A stretch of DNA of 64,000 bases. Source: Typha latifolia (Eukaryota > Streptophyta > Magnoliopsida > Poales > Typhaceae). The notes beneath the pieces were generated by a model. That model ran no database searches. It worked only from the letters and a program-made list of their open reading frames with translations, and had not been told where the DNA came from. A program made the translations under genes and the position numbers. Every line of letters starts with the position of its first letter. Position 1 is the first letter of the stretch. Shown piece by piece: positions 10,626 to 22,830 of the stretch. Location: the NCBI GenBank assembly GCA_019914945.1, contig CM034100.1, positions 1,005,209 through 1,069,208 of the forward strand, read 5' to 3'.

Positions 10626-12078
10626 GTAAAATCTCTCTTCTCCTCTAACTTATTGATCTACTCTTCAGCTTTTCTTCTTAATCCCACGCAAAAGTTCGAT
10701 GTTTTTATCTCTTTGTTTGAGGTTTGAAAGATTTTGGGTTTTGTCACAGATCGTAGGTCCTGTAATTGTTAGTGAGTGTTGTAGTATGTGTGGCTGCTCT
10801 GTTTTTAGCTGGATCTACTCTGTCTGAAATTATAAGTTTACAAGTAACAGTCTTGGATTGGTTGTTCTGCTGAGTACTTATGGTCACATTAGTTGGAATT
10901 GCTAAGATTGGGATTATATTCATATGCGAATGTTCCTTATTAATTGCCCTAAGAAATCTCTCTCCTTCCCTTGATATACTTGTTTTCATTTATTGATATA
11001 CTTGCTTTTATTTTTATGTCTTAATATCTGACTTTCTCATTGGCATTATTTGCTTGTTTGAATCCTTGCCTCTACTTTCAGCTGCAAGAATTTACATCTA
11101 ACTTTCTTGATGGCTATGTTCTCGGGGCATATAGCAGTACTATAGAGCAAGGAGTTTTTTTTATGTCCATTGTTTCTTTTTTTAATCGTAACATTGGACC
11201 TCCATCTCTTGTACACATTAAAAGATTATTTCTTGAAACCTTGCCTCTTCTTTCAGCTGCAAGAATTTACATCTACTAACTTTCTTGATGGCTATGTTCT
11301 CGGGGCATATAGCAATACTATAGAGCAAGGAGTTTTTTTTTTCTACGTCCATTGTTTCTTTTTTAATCTTAACAGTGGACCTCCAGCTCTTGTACACATT
11401 AAAAGATTATTTCTTGAAACCTTGCCTCTTCTTTCAGCTGCAAGAATTTACATCTACCAACTTTCTTGATGGCTATGTTCTCGGGGCATATAGCAATACT
11501 ATAGAGCAAGGAGTTTTTTTTTTCTACGTCCATTGTTTCTTTTTTAATCTTAACAGTGGACCTCCAGCTCTTGTACACATTAAAAGATTATTTCTTGAAA
11601 CCTTGCCTCTTCTTTCAGCTGCAAGAATTTACATCTACCAACTTTCTTGATGGCTATGTTCTCGGGGCATATAGCAATACTATAGAGCAAGGAGTTTGTT
11701 ATGTCCATTGTTGTTTTTTTTTTCAATCTTAACATTGGACCTCCAGCTCCTGTACACATTAAAAGATTATATCTTAAAAAAGCATTACAAGTTCCGATTT
11801 AGTTCTTGGTATTTGTTTCATTAATCCCAGTTTTTCCTCGTCATGTTGAAGGTATACTTCTAATTCCCATGACTTATGGAAGCTGATATTTTCATGGTTC
11901 TACGATATATTGGTTCTTTGAAGTCTTTGATATGCACTTTTATGCCTGAAACATATTCAGGAGTATCACATTTTAGCTTTTTCACTGTCCACAGTAGAAT
12001 AATTGCTTTCAATTGCAATTTTACCTTACTGTTTTTTAGGTTGTTATTTTGCCTGATCACTAATTCCCATTATTTTAG
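10626..12078 (+). other. 5'-leader intron of EF-1alpha-2
   Basis: A 1453-bp intron with its acceptor at 12077-12078 (ttttag), five bases before the start codon. It contains the four-copy tandem repeat listed below, which carries several pyrimidine-rich acceptor-like sites. No protein-coding exon is recognisable; the open frames across the repeat are by-products of it. Confidence 0.72.
11060..11777 (+). repeat. Tandem repeat, about four copies of a ~181-bp unit
   Basis: The shared anchor GCTGCAAGAATTTACATCTA begins at 11081, 11256, 11437 and 11618, giving unit lengths of 175, 181 and 181 bp. The last copy degrades after about 11777. Copies 2 to 4 are nearly identical. Each unit contains a CT-rich tract ending in TTTCAG just before the anchor, which looks like a splice acceptor. 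Each then has an ATGGCTATG that opens an 11-codon frame. The whole array lies inside the leader intron of EF-1alpha-2. Confidence 0.92.
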
Positions 12079-12083
12079 CTATC

Positions 12084-13525
12084 ATGGGAAAGGAGAAGGT
12101 TCACATTAACATTGTGGTCATTGGCCATGTCGACTCTGGCAAGTCTACCACAACTGGGCATCTTATTTACAAGCTTGGTGGCATCGACAAGCGTGTTATT
12201 GAAAGATTTGAAAAGGAGGCAGCTGAAATGAATAAGAGGTCATTCAAGTATGCTTGGGTTCTTGACAAACTGAAGGCTGAGCGTGAGCGTGGTATCACAA
12301 TTGATATTGCTCTCTGGAAGTTTGAGACCACAAAGTACTACTGCACTGTCATCGATGCTCCTGGGCATCGTGACTTCATCAAGAACATGATCACTGGGAC
12401 TTCTCAGGCCGACTGCGCAGTCCTTATCATAGATTCCACAACCGGTGGTTTTGAAGCAGGTATCTCGAAGGATGGACAGACTCGCGAGCATGCCTTGCTT
12501 GCTTTCACTCTTGGTGTCAAGCAGATGATCTGCTGCTGCAACAAGGTAAGAAGTTTGATCAGTAGTGTTTATCTCAACCACATTTATATATTTGTCTATA
12601 TTTGTGCTTCACTGTTTTACTACTTTGTGTTACATTGTTGTAGATGGATGCTACTACTCCAAAGTACTCAAAGGCTAGGTATGATGAAATTGTCAAGGAA
12701 GTGTCCTCGTACCTGAAGAAAGTTGGTTACAACCCTGATAAGATTCCCTTCGTCCCTATTTCGGGGTTTGAGGGTGACAACATGATTGAAAGGTCAACCA
12801 ATCTTGACTGGTACAAGGGTCCTACACTTCTTGAGGCCCTTGACCTGATCCAGGAGCCTAAGAGGCCCACGGACAAGCCACTTAGACTTCCTCTTCAGGA
12901 TGTCTACAAGATTGGTGGTATTGGCACTGTGCCGGTTGGCCGAGTTGAAACTGGTGTACTTAAGCCCGGTATGGTTATCACATTTGGTCCCACTGGCCTG
13001 ACAACTGAAGTCAAGTCTGTGGAGATGCACCATGAGGCCTTGCAGGAGGCCCTCCCTGGTGACAATGTTGGTTTCAATGTTAAGAATGTTGCTGTCAAGG
13101 ATCTCAAGCGTGGGTTTGTTGCTTCTAACTCAAAGGATGATCCAGCAAAGGAGGCAGCTAGCTTCACTTCTCAAGTCATTATCATGAATCATCCTGGTCA
13201 GATTGGCAATGGATATGCACCTGTGCTTGATTGCCACACCTCCCACATTGCAGTCAAGTTTGCTGAGATCCTCACCAAGATTGACAGGAGGTCTGGCAAG
13301 GAGCTCGAGAAGGAGCCTAAGTTCCTTAAGAATGGCGATGCTGGTTTTGTTAAGATGATACCAACTAAGCCCATGGTCGTTGAGACCTTCTCCGAATATC
13401 CCCCTCTTGGTCGTTTTGCTGTGAGGGACATGCGCCAGACTGTTGCTGTTGGTGTTATCAAGAGTGTTGAGAAGAAAGATCCAACTGGTGCTAAGATCAC
13501 CAAGGCTGCAGCCAAGAAGAAGTGA
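12084..13525 (+). CDS. EF1A: Translation elongation factor 1-alpha, copy 2 (447 aa)
   Basis: Second copy of the cytosolic aminoacyl-tRNA delivery GTPase. Coding exons 12084-12545 and 12644-13525 give 447 residues. The GTP-binding motifs and the intron between NK and MD sit exactly as in copy 1. Here the intron is only 98 bp and the codon before it can be read through into a short false frame. The tail is KAAAKKK. Same-strand position next to copy 1 shows a tandem duplication. Synonymous divergence is uneven: the first 150 coding bases differ at about 22 sites, whereas a segment near codons 310-360 differs at about 9. The gene is intact. A 25-bp exact copy of part of the last codons recurs in the 3' UTR (see findings). 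Confidence 0.98.
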
Positions 13526-14793
13526 GCTATGTTTTTAAGATTCTGGGTGCTAAGATCACCAAGGCTGCAGTCTCTGACTGTTTTTGTGTCTGCAATACTA
13601 GTGTTTATAGAGGGAGCAGCCTGCTTCTGCTTTGCTTACTGCTTTCCACCATGCTGTTGGTCTGATCACAGTAGAATGAGTGAACTGAGCAATTTGCCTA
13701 AGGTATAGGTGTTCTTCAAGTCTAAAAATTATTTTTGCTTCCAATTTGATGAGTTCTGAGTTTAACGACAATCTCAAAAAAGGTCAAATTTGATGGACAT
13801 AATTGTGTTTCTTGTTTAGAATCATTCAATTGTTATCATTTTGAGACCGATACATTTTATGTCAGTGTTAGGTTCTCAAACTCTGTTTGATTTAGAATTT
13901 TCTTGTGTTTTTTGTGTGCTGGGAGGTGTATTACCTGTTTGTTCATGCTTATCAATATTTTGAAATCATATTGGCTATTCAGCTGCAAGTTTTTCGAAGT
14001 AATGATTGCTCTGTTGAAACGAGTGATGTAATATAGAAAATTTACAAATTTGTTTAGGCTTCCCTGCGAAGTTAACCAATATGCCAGGAGCAGTAAGACC
14101 GCCATCTTGGCTTATTTGATTCTCTGTTCTAGATCTACAAGTATTGAGGTACAATTCTACCTAATTTGATCAATTGCATTAACTTTTGCTGCAATAGTGC
14201 CGAACGACTGTAGAGTTAAACAACACTTGGTTACGAAAGAGACAAAACCCATCAGCATTTGCAATTATACACCAAATCCTGATAGATTAATTGGCTTAAC
14301 TCTCACTGGTCTTGCCAAGAAAAAGCTTCAGAGCATATATCTTTATACCTGCTAGTACTGCTTCCTTCAAGAAAAGAATTTTACTTTGAAGGGTAAACAA
14401 CCAATCAAGATATTGGACTCCGAAATATCTAGGCTGAATCAAGGCAGGGATGGAGATGAGACATAGAAAACAGAAAACACCGTTGCTTCTTGAAAAGCTT
14501 ACTGGATAGTTGTAAATATTAATACACTCTGCATTGATACGTCGAATTGGATATATTATCATCAAAGAAAAACAAAGAATTACCCTGAGCATGAGTATCT
14601 CATGTTCCCCTCAGTCTCATCAAATTTAACATAGTGCCGAGTAAAATAAAGAGCAAACATATCATTGACTCACTAGTAAATAGATTCTATTCCAGAAAAA
14701 AGAAAGAAAGCTTGGCTACTGCTGACTACTGATAATTTCTCCTACCTATTAGTAAGACTGTAATGCGCATGCTAGCAAGCATTTCCATTTCCA
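13526..14793. other. Convergent 3' region of EF-1alpha-2 and PDIL5-1
   Basis: It holds the 3' UTR of EF-1alpha-2 (probably to about 13850) and the 3' UTR of the minus-strand PDIL5-1 gene, with AT-rich DNA between. No further gene is supported. Confidence 0.5.
13546..13570 (+). repeat. 25-bp copy of EF-1alpha-2 coding sequence in its 3' UTR
   Basis: Exact match to 13487-13511, which encodes GAKITKAA near the C-terminus. The copy begins 21 bases after the stop codon and the offset between copies is 59 bp. Confidence 0.95.
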
Positions 14794-16286
14794 TCACAAA
14801 TCTCGATCAGGTTCCAGCTCTGACTGTGCCACTTTATCTGCCTCATCTAGAACGAAGCTTTTAAGTGATTCAACTTCTCTTGAACCTGAACATTAAGTAC
14901 AAAACATGCCTCAGCTCTTCATAGTTACCACAATTAATTTGTTCAACTACGAGAAATGTCGAGATGCCCAAAACAACCAAGCTAATCACTAGCTGGATGT
15001 GAACCGTTTGCATGAGGTTATGAGCATGAGTTAACATTTGAAATTACAACATGCAAACCAATAATGGCAATAAAAGAACTAAATCCAACAAATGGTTCAG
15101 TCATCAAAGGAAATTGTGGAGCAGTATGCTGCTAGTATGAGTTGTATGTTAATCAAAATTACCTTTATACTTTGCAAGTTCTTCACCGTCATAGAATATT
15201 TTGAATGTTGGATATGAATGTATGTCCACTTTGGAACATATCGATTTACTTGTGGCACAATCAACTTGTCCAATCTCTATTTCATCTTCGCCTTCCATGG
15301 CCTTTCCTAGGTCCTCCCAAAGTGTTCCCAGCTTCTTACTGAAGATCAAAGTGTATATTAGAGATCAAATTAGTTAAGTCACAACTTTGACGTAGAAATA
15401 ATCTGGAAGATGATTTCTAGAGTCCAGGAAAACAATAACAATGAAGAGATCAGATCCACAAAGAATCTACCAGTGTTTACACCAAGGAACGCAGAATTGC
15501 ACGAACCACAGGGTGTCCTTCTCCTTTACCTAAGAAAGAAAAAGTTAAAATGCATCAAAAGCTTGCAAATGAAAACATAAACAAAAAACGAAATCATGTC
15601 TAAATAATTCATATAGTAAATCTATAGAACCTAAGAACTCTAAAGTACAAAGATGTTGAAAGCTTGCAACTGAATAATATACACAAATAAATCACGTCAA
15701 CTCTTATCCAATTTTCTTCCATAAAGGAGGATCTTCTATTCCTTTTTTTTTTTTTCCAATTTGCCCATTTGTTTTACGAATCCCCCATTGCTTTTATGGC
15801 ATAATGTGATACATCCTTTTGTTATTCGAAGCATGCCACATTAAAAAATATATCTCAATAAATACATCTAATCTAGCAATTTAATTACTCGTTCATCTAA
15901 TTATCATCTTCTAGCACAGCATCAAAAGCATAAAATGGTAAATTAATTCTACATCACCGCGCATTGCCTTCAACGTTTGATATATTTCAGCAAATATTAT
16001 GCATCACGACTTATCACATCAATTGAAAGTCAACGTAACAGATCTACTTACCAACTTTCGACAAACAATAACTTTTCTACCAAATCAATCGAAATCTTTG
16101 TTCAAGAGGAGAACGGAAAGAAAAAGAAAAAGAAAAACAAAGAGATTTCGCAAGGGCGAATACCTTATCCGTGAAAGTTTCTTCTGTGAGGGTTATTACT
16201 TCGGCGCTTGTTCTCGAGAAGGCGCTCAAGAGGCCGAGGAGGATGAGGAGGAGAATAGTAGATCGGAAGCGGAGGACGGGATCCAT
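14794..16286 (-). CDS. PDIL5-1: Protein disulfide isomerase-like 5-1 (single thioredoxin domain)
   Basis: Small secretory-pathway thioredoxin-fold protein of the plant PDIL5-1 class, expected to act on disulfides in the ER. Four minus-strand exons, 16286-16164, 15529-15471, 15338-15163 and 14885-14794, join in frame to 149 residues. Residues 1 to about 28 form a signal peptide with a Leu/Ile-rich core, and mature EVITLTEETF follows. The redox site is C58-K-H-C61 within FCVPWCKHCKKLG; the final Cys codon is split by intron 2. IHSYPTFKIFYDGEE contains the conserved cis-Pro. The protein ends EPDRDL. This resembles an ER-retention tetrapeptide but is not a canonical KDEL or HDEL. Length matches the family. 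The gene is divergent from the downstream hydrolase. Confidence 0.92.
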
Positions 16287-16920
16287 GAGCAGCGCTCAAT
16301 CCACGACTCCAATGGCGGCGAGGGGCGTAGCGAATCGACTGACTTCAAAATCGAACCCGGTTTTCATTTTTCCTTATATTTTTTCCCTGATCGATTCGAG
16401 CTCCATCCTCGTGGCCCAGGTAGGTTGAACAGCATGGGCGGATCTCACCCAATAAAAGCCCAGTTAGCGTTTGTGCTTCATCTGGTACAAGAGCAAGACT
16501 TTCCCATCCCAGCCCATAAGAAACAGCACAAATCCCATTGATTTAGGTCTCGTTTGGTTCATCTTAAATGTAAATTACTTACATCTACAATTTTACTTAT
16601 ATTTTATTATTTTAATTATAAAATGTAACGATTACTTTGAATAAGTTTATACAAAAATTTATATTTTATTACCGGCTATGAATAAATATATTAGTACAAT
16701 TTTATCACACTCTCTCATAAAATTTTATACTTAATTTATCAGTGAGATTAGTGAGTATTTTATTATAAAATATATTTAAGAGAGTCATGACATGATTTCA
16801 GTAGGTGAGATTGCAGAATTGAATCCCAAAAGCTTTTGGCATCTCTAATCTATTGGTTTATTATAACATATCACGAATCAAATTTACGAGGTCTACAGCT
16901 TTGGGACATTCCAATTATTC

Positions 16921-16944
16921 TACATATATATATATATATATATA
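16921..16944. repeat. Short TA microsatellite
   Basis: Short TA-dinucleotide run in the spacer between PDIL5-1 and the alpha/beta hydrolase, followed by an A-rich tract. Confidence 0.85.
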
Positions 16945-17622
16945 AATATTAAAAAAAAAAAAGGAAAGAAAGAAAAGAAAGGTGAGCGTGCTCCTACGTC
17001 AAACCATCATTTCTCCACCAAATTCAGTATCAATAGACAAATCCCACCTTACTTTTAGGCTTTTAGCTAAGGCAACAGCTAAGGAACACCTCACTATCTC
17101 TTGTCTCCCTGCCATTCGTCTTCAATCCCACCACTTGCTCTACTAATCCTCCCACCAGCTCAGCTTTCTACACATTGGGCCTATCTCTAATAACTGCGAT
17201 CGTCCTCAATACCTAACACTTTACCAACTATTCTATTCTTTCCCTCTATAAGACTTCGTTCTTGTGATAGCTTGATAGATAAAGCAACTCAAAGATTAAA
17301 TTAAAAAAACAAAAAAAAAACTTAATGCCACGTTAAAAGTTATATTTATTACATCTCAGTGCATTATAAAGATTGGAAACGCTCAAAAAGTTAATCTATA
17401 TCCATGATAATGAAACTTTGACAATGCCACAACCTCCCAGCCGAGTAGTGACAGGCTATCCTTGTCGATCTTCTGGTGGTCCTGCGTGGCATTCAATCTC
17501 AAATCCATCGGATAAAAAGGACGGTCTACCTAACCGAGAGTGGATTAGTCGGTGGTTCACCGGGATTAACCACTAATACTACTCAAATAAGTCAATGATT
17601 AGCTATTAGCCATCCTCTAATC

Positions 17623-17642
17623 ACTCTCTCTCTCTCTCTCTC
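17623..17642 (+). repeat. (CT)10 microsatellite
   Basis: Uninterrupted CT run about 500 bp upstream of the alpha/beta hydrolase start. Confidence 0.85.
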
Positions 17643-18153
17643 GTGGAAGAGATTTTTGCGGTGGAAAATGTTGTGTTGGTACTCGTTTGCTAGGAACCAA
17701 TAGAAAAGCATCACGTCTCCTAATGTGTCCACCGTTTCAAAATCCAGCATAAAAACCCTGTGCAAAACTGTAAACTTGCAGGGGGTTATGTGCAAAATTT
17801 TCTTAAAACTTATAATACTTGGCGAATTTATCCACCCATGTTCGTAACCACGCATCCGATCCTCCACCGACCGACCGGCAACCGCAGGTGCCGCCCACTC
17901 ACTCCTCGAAGAGTAACCGATACGCAGCCGTTAGGTAGACCCATTATCCGACCACGACGTCCGACGTGGCATTTCGGTAGACGTCGATCTCTGCCTCATT
18001 CCCGTTCACGATATCTACGCCGTCCATCCTCTGGGCCCCGTACCGCTCAATAATTAGTACCCAGCTTCCGACGCACGCGATGCTGCGCCACTCTCCTCGC
18101 ATCGCTTCAGTTTTGGTAGTTTTTCCTATTCCGCGTTGGTAAGTTATTCGTAG

Positions 18154-21100
18154 ATGTCGGCGGCGGCGGCGGCGGCGGGAGGAAGAGGAGGCGGGACGAT
18201 GACGTGGCAGGATGACCTGAGCAGCCTGGTCGGCGACCCCGGGATCCGGTACTCCGCTGGCGACGGCAACGATAATGAGGCAGCGGCTGTACCGGAGGAG
18301 ACCTTAAGGGATCAGGTCGAGGGTTTCTTGACGGCGACCGGGGAGATGATGACGGAACTCGGGAAGGGATGCTGGGAAATCGCGAAGCAGGGCTTGGCGG
18401 AAGCGGAGGACGCTTACGTCGTCAAGAAGCTTCGGGGGCCGGTGATGGAGGCGGCGGAGAGGCTTAGCTTCCTGAACGAGTACTTACCGGAGGATCGGGA
18501 TCCAGTGCACGCGTGGTCCGTTGTGATTTGCGTCTTCCTTATCGCGTTTGTAGGTAATGATGCGTATTTTTTTCTGGGTTTTGGCTGGATTTGGTTTGCA
18601 ATTTTTTGATTTGGAATTGAATAATTGAAGTAGTTGCAAATAAATTGGACCCGAGATTGGGGATGTGGAAAAGGATTGATGGATACGGGACGAGTAAATG
18701 AAAGGTTGGTTGAGAACATCGTATGAGCATTATGGAGTGAACTTCGTGGTGGAGATTTCGAGAAATTATTTCTTATTCAAGAATCCGAATTTGCAGTTAT
18801 GTGGAGATCAATTTGTTACGATATACTATTTTTCAAAATATCCAAGTATGGATTTGGAGTTAACTGCTTTAGCTGATTGTATTTATTTTTCTGCTGTCAT
18901 TTCATCAATTTAATTTTTTGGGCAAATATTTTCTTATAATACATTAGTCAACAGTGTTGATCTTGTATTTGCTGATTTTGTATTAAGTTCATTAGCTCAT
19001 GTCTGAATTTTTGGTTAACAATAGGTAGCAGAAGAGTGTGCAATATGAAAGATAATCTTACTGGATAGTTCTGCGTATCTTGTGTGCTATCTTTTCTACT
19101 CTGTTGATGAGAATATCTTTGCAGCATTGGCGGTAAGTAGCGGAAGTGAGCCTTCTGTAGTAGAACTGCCGAAGAAGCTGTATATAAGTCCTCCTAGTGC
19201 CAATCGAATCCGACTTCCTGATGGAAGACATCTGGCATATCAGGAGCAAGGCGTCCCACCTGAGAGTGCTAGATTTTCTCTGATTGCCCCACATTCTTTT
19301 CTTTCATCTCGAATAGCAGGTAAGAATGGTTGGTGCCCTGCAGTTTTGTGCCTGAGATCCTTTACAAGTGGTTGTGCCTGTTTGTGTCAATATAATCCAC
19401 TCTTTCTCTGATACAGGAATACCTGGCATTAAAGCATCATTGCTGGAGGAATTTGGTGTCCGATTGGTTACTTACGATCTTCCTGGTTTTGGTGAAAGTG
19501 ATCCGCATCCTGGCAGAAACCTCAACTCATCTGCTTTTGATATGCTTCATTTGGCGAATGATTTGGTTATCATGGACAAATTCTGGGTTATTGGTTATTC
19601 CGGTGGGGGCATGCATGCATGGGCAGCTGTCCGTTATATTCCTGAGAGACTGGCAGGTACTCTCTCTTTGCCACAATATTGCCTCCTGCATCTTGTAATT
19701 ATCTAAGCTGGCTTTTAGCAATTTCTGAAATTTCTTGGAGCAATGCACTCTTTATGACTACTGCCTCTAAAGTTGAGTTCTGATAAAATCTTCTTGGTTA
19801 TTCTGGTTTAATAGATATAATTTGATTTGCATTAGTGCCTCTTTATAGCTAATATAACTTAACGATTTATACCTTCAAAGAAATAGTGTTAATAAAAGTA
19901 TACTAGTTAATGTGCAGGGTAGATACGAACACTCATTGTAATAGGTGGAAGCCAAGGTAGAAAGATGATTTGCAAACATATGTGGTTACAAGCTGCTATT
20001 CCAAAATTTATAATATGTCTGTCAAAATATGAATTTTTTCCTGTTGTTTTAAATACATTTCAGGTGTAGCAATGTTTGCTCCAGCTGCCAATCCATATGA
20101 CTCTATCATGACCAAGGAAGAGAGACACAAAACCTGGGAAAAGTGGAGCACAAAAAGGAAATTTATGTATGTCTTAGCGCGGAGATTTCCGTCAATTCTT
20201 CCTTACTTTTATCGGCGAAGCTTTCTCTCTGGAAAACAAGGTCGGCCTGAGAGTTGGTTATCTTTGTCTTTAGGGAAGAAGGTATGTGTAACTTTACCTG
20301 TATTGTTGCCAACATCCTTGCTTATGTAGTATATATTTAAAGAATCCTTAGCATTTACATTTGTTCAGATTATCTGAAGGATGTTGCAGTGGGATTCACA
20401 TTAGTCTGCTGTCTGACCTTATTGAAATAGCACATTAGATTTTCAATTTGACTTGAAATTACAAGATGTCATCCTCCAGATTATAGGTCTATGTTTATGG
20501 CAACGTCATAACATATCTTCCATTGCTGTCCCTAAATAGTGCGTTGATGCCTGAGAACTCCAACAACACACCTTTTTTCCCTATAAAAGGCATATTCATA
20601 TCTCCGGCATGTCTCGAAATGAATGTGGGTGATTACTTAATTCTTGCAGCTTATTATCAAGTCCATTTGTTACAGTTCTATAAGTTCAAAATTGCGAATA
20701 TGCAAGAATTGGTGGTTCTATTGAACTTATGTGCAAGTAGTTCATTTTAACTGTCGGCTATCGTACTAGGATAAACTTGTATTTCCTGGCTGCTTTTCAG
20801 TCATAACATAATGGTGCAATCCTAAACTTCACATTGTATTCTATAGGACAAATCTTTAGTTGAGGAGCCCATGTTCAAGGAGTTCTGGGAGAAGGATGTC
20901 GGAGAATCGGTTCGGCAGGGGGATGTAAAACCATTTTTGGAGGAAGCTGTGCTACAAGTATCTGACTGGGGATTTAGCCTCTCTGACATTCAAGTGCAAA
21001 AACAGCAAGAGGGTAAAGGCCTTCTTCGATGGCTGAGGTCCATATACAGTCAGATTGAACGTGAATGGGCAGGCTTTCTTGGTCCAATACATATATGGCA

Positions 21101-21820
21101 GGTTTGTATGTGTTTCTCTCAGTTGTATTTCCTTGCGCACACATAGGCCTGCTTTTCAGCTTTCCAGATGTAGAGATCTCTTTCATTTTGAGAAAATATT
21201 TCCCATATCAAAATGTCTAAAAATGTCTTGGATCTTGACTTAGTACTCCACATCTCTTTTATTTCAATGTGATGGCCTTCTGGTACATGAGACTCCCACC
21301 AATTTGGAGTCTAGAGAGGGATAGATGATGGCCAATATGTGTCATAATCTATTCAAATTCCATAGTCAAGCCTTTGGATTGAGAAGATAAGCAAATATTT
21401 TTGTCCGTGCTGCATTTTTAGTTCATGTTATGGAATGTGAATAGAACGTTGTCCTTGAGGTTTTTTTCCTCCTTTATTCAACTACCGTACTTGTAGAGGA
21501 TAAAAAGATTAAGCAAAAAATACTGACTTGCGGTTATATGTGCAAATCTGTATTTTAAGCAGGGTATGGATGATCGAGTAGTGCCGCCATCAATGACTGA
21601 ATTTGTGAGGAGGGTAGTTCCAGGAGCCACGGTACACAGACTGCTTGGTGAAGGCCATTTCTCATACTTCTGTTTCTGTGATGAGTGCCATAGGCAGATA
21701 TTCTCTACCCTTTTTGGCATTCCTCGAGGGCCTCTCCACGCAGCTTCGGAGGTGGATGAATCATCACCAGAAGAGTGTTCTGAAGAAACATCACAGTATA
21801 ACTCTACTGAGCAGGAATGA
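18154..21820 (+). CDS. Alpha/beta-hydrolase superfamily protein (521 aa)
   Basis: Six exons (18154-18553, 19125-19319, 19417-19656, 20064-20281, 20847-21101, 21563-21820) join in frame to 521 residues. The N-terminus has a short Ala run and an acidic/amphipathic region. A hydrophobic segment around residues 121-137 (VVICVFLIAFVG|ALAV, across intron 1) is probably a membrane anchor. The hydrolase fold follows, with RLPDGRHLAYQEQG and DLPGFGESD. The nucleophile elbow G-Y-S260-G-G, the acid in GMDD440RVVP and the base in GEGH468FSY make a complete catalytic triad. The acidic tail is rich in Glu and Ser. This matches a plant-specific group annotated only as alpha/beta hydrolase; the substrate is unknown. 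The gene is intact. Confidence 0.9.
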
Positions 21821-22830
21821 GACATACCTAAACTTTTTTAGTTTGCATCATCTATTAGGTGGGTAAATGTGCAGATACCACAGTAATTTTATGCTAACCA
21901 ATTTTCCACGTCAAGCTAGTCTTCATTTCTGATCTTGGTGGGTCCGTCTGAATGAGATGTGTTGTGACTGCTGGAGTAGATCAAAGGTCTCACACTTCTG
22001 AATGTTTCATAGTCACTGTGCTGTGGCGGAGGAGCTTCAACAGATGTTGTGGTTAGGGCTTAAAACTTAAAAGAGGCACACTCAAATGTGTGTTATAGAA
22101 TGTAGTAATCAATGAGCTACCAATTCAAATGGCCATGAATTCAAGATGCCTCCAGATAGTGTCTGTGAGACATGCACTGCATGCAAGCTGCAATGCGTTA
22201 ACAGGAATATGATTAGCTCGTTTAGTCCTCCAATTTTCTATTTTAACAGTCTATAACTTTTTTTTTTCCTTTTCACTGTCAAACTAATAAATGTTTTCCT
22301 CTGGGTAAATAAAGCTTTTGCAGGGAGCCTACATTCTGTTCTGTCTCTAGTGCTATTCAAGGTTTTTCTTGTTTTCCTTTTGCAGTGTTACATCACACGT
22401 TACACGTTATTCAAACATTTTATTGTCTCATTTGACAGTGCATTTGCCCTGAAAATCATGAAAAAATAACCGTATACGAACAAGTTTTTGCATCAAAATC
22501 GTTTGCTCAGTTGGCATCTCATTTGGAGACGAAAAAGTCGTTATCTGACAAATAATGTAACACTAGTGCGACTAGCACAACTTTACTTTCAAGTGCAGTC
22601 GACCTTGAATCCAGTGAGGCTGTAAGCCAAAATGCTCAAATGATAAACCTAACAACATTCTCTGTGCAGCTGACACCAATTTATTGACCACAATAGACAT
22701 GAAAGCAATTATTCTAGATATGTACGTCGACTGCTGCAGCTGCCAAAACCTGCAACAGCACACTCCTTGTTCAGTTTTCATCTGCTTAAAGAAAGTGTTA
22801 TACATTGCCAAGATATCTCCACTTCAATGA
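21821..22830. other. Convergent 3' region of hydrolase and TMEM70-like genes
   Basis: 3' UTRs of both convergent genes with no clear boundary. AT-rich, with no additional coding sequence recognised. Confidence 0.5.

Larger units (their letters stand above)
16287..18153. other. Divergent promoter region of PDIL5-1 and the alpha/beta hydrolase
   Basis: About 1.9 kb with no gene that I can support. It includes AT-rich DNA from 16550 to 16950, whose left end (CGTTTGGTTC) resembles the edge of a miniature transposon, though no matching far end was found. There is a TA run at 16921-16944 and a (CT)n run at 17623-17642. The last 300 bp are GC-richer and should be the promoter and leader of the hydrolase. 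Confidence 0.45.

Noticed and set aside
11170..11650. Two plus-strand frames with the same 90-residue protein
   Set aside because: They come from the 181-bp tandem repeat, whose unit is not a multiple of three, so the same peptide is read in shifted frames. It is intronic and lacks family similarity.
17373..17576. 67-codon plus-strand frame in the hydrolase upstream region
   Set aside because: No recognised similarity and no gene context; treated as spacer, possibly old inserted DNA.
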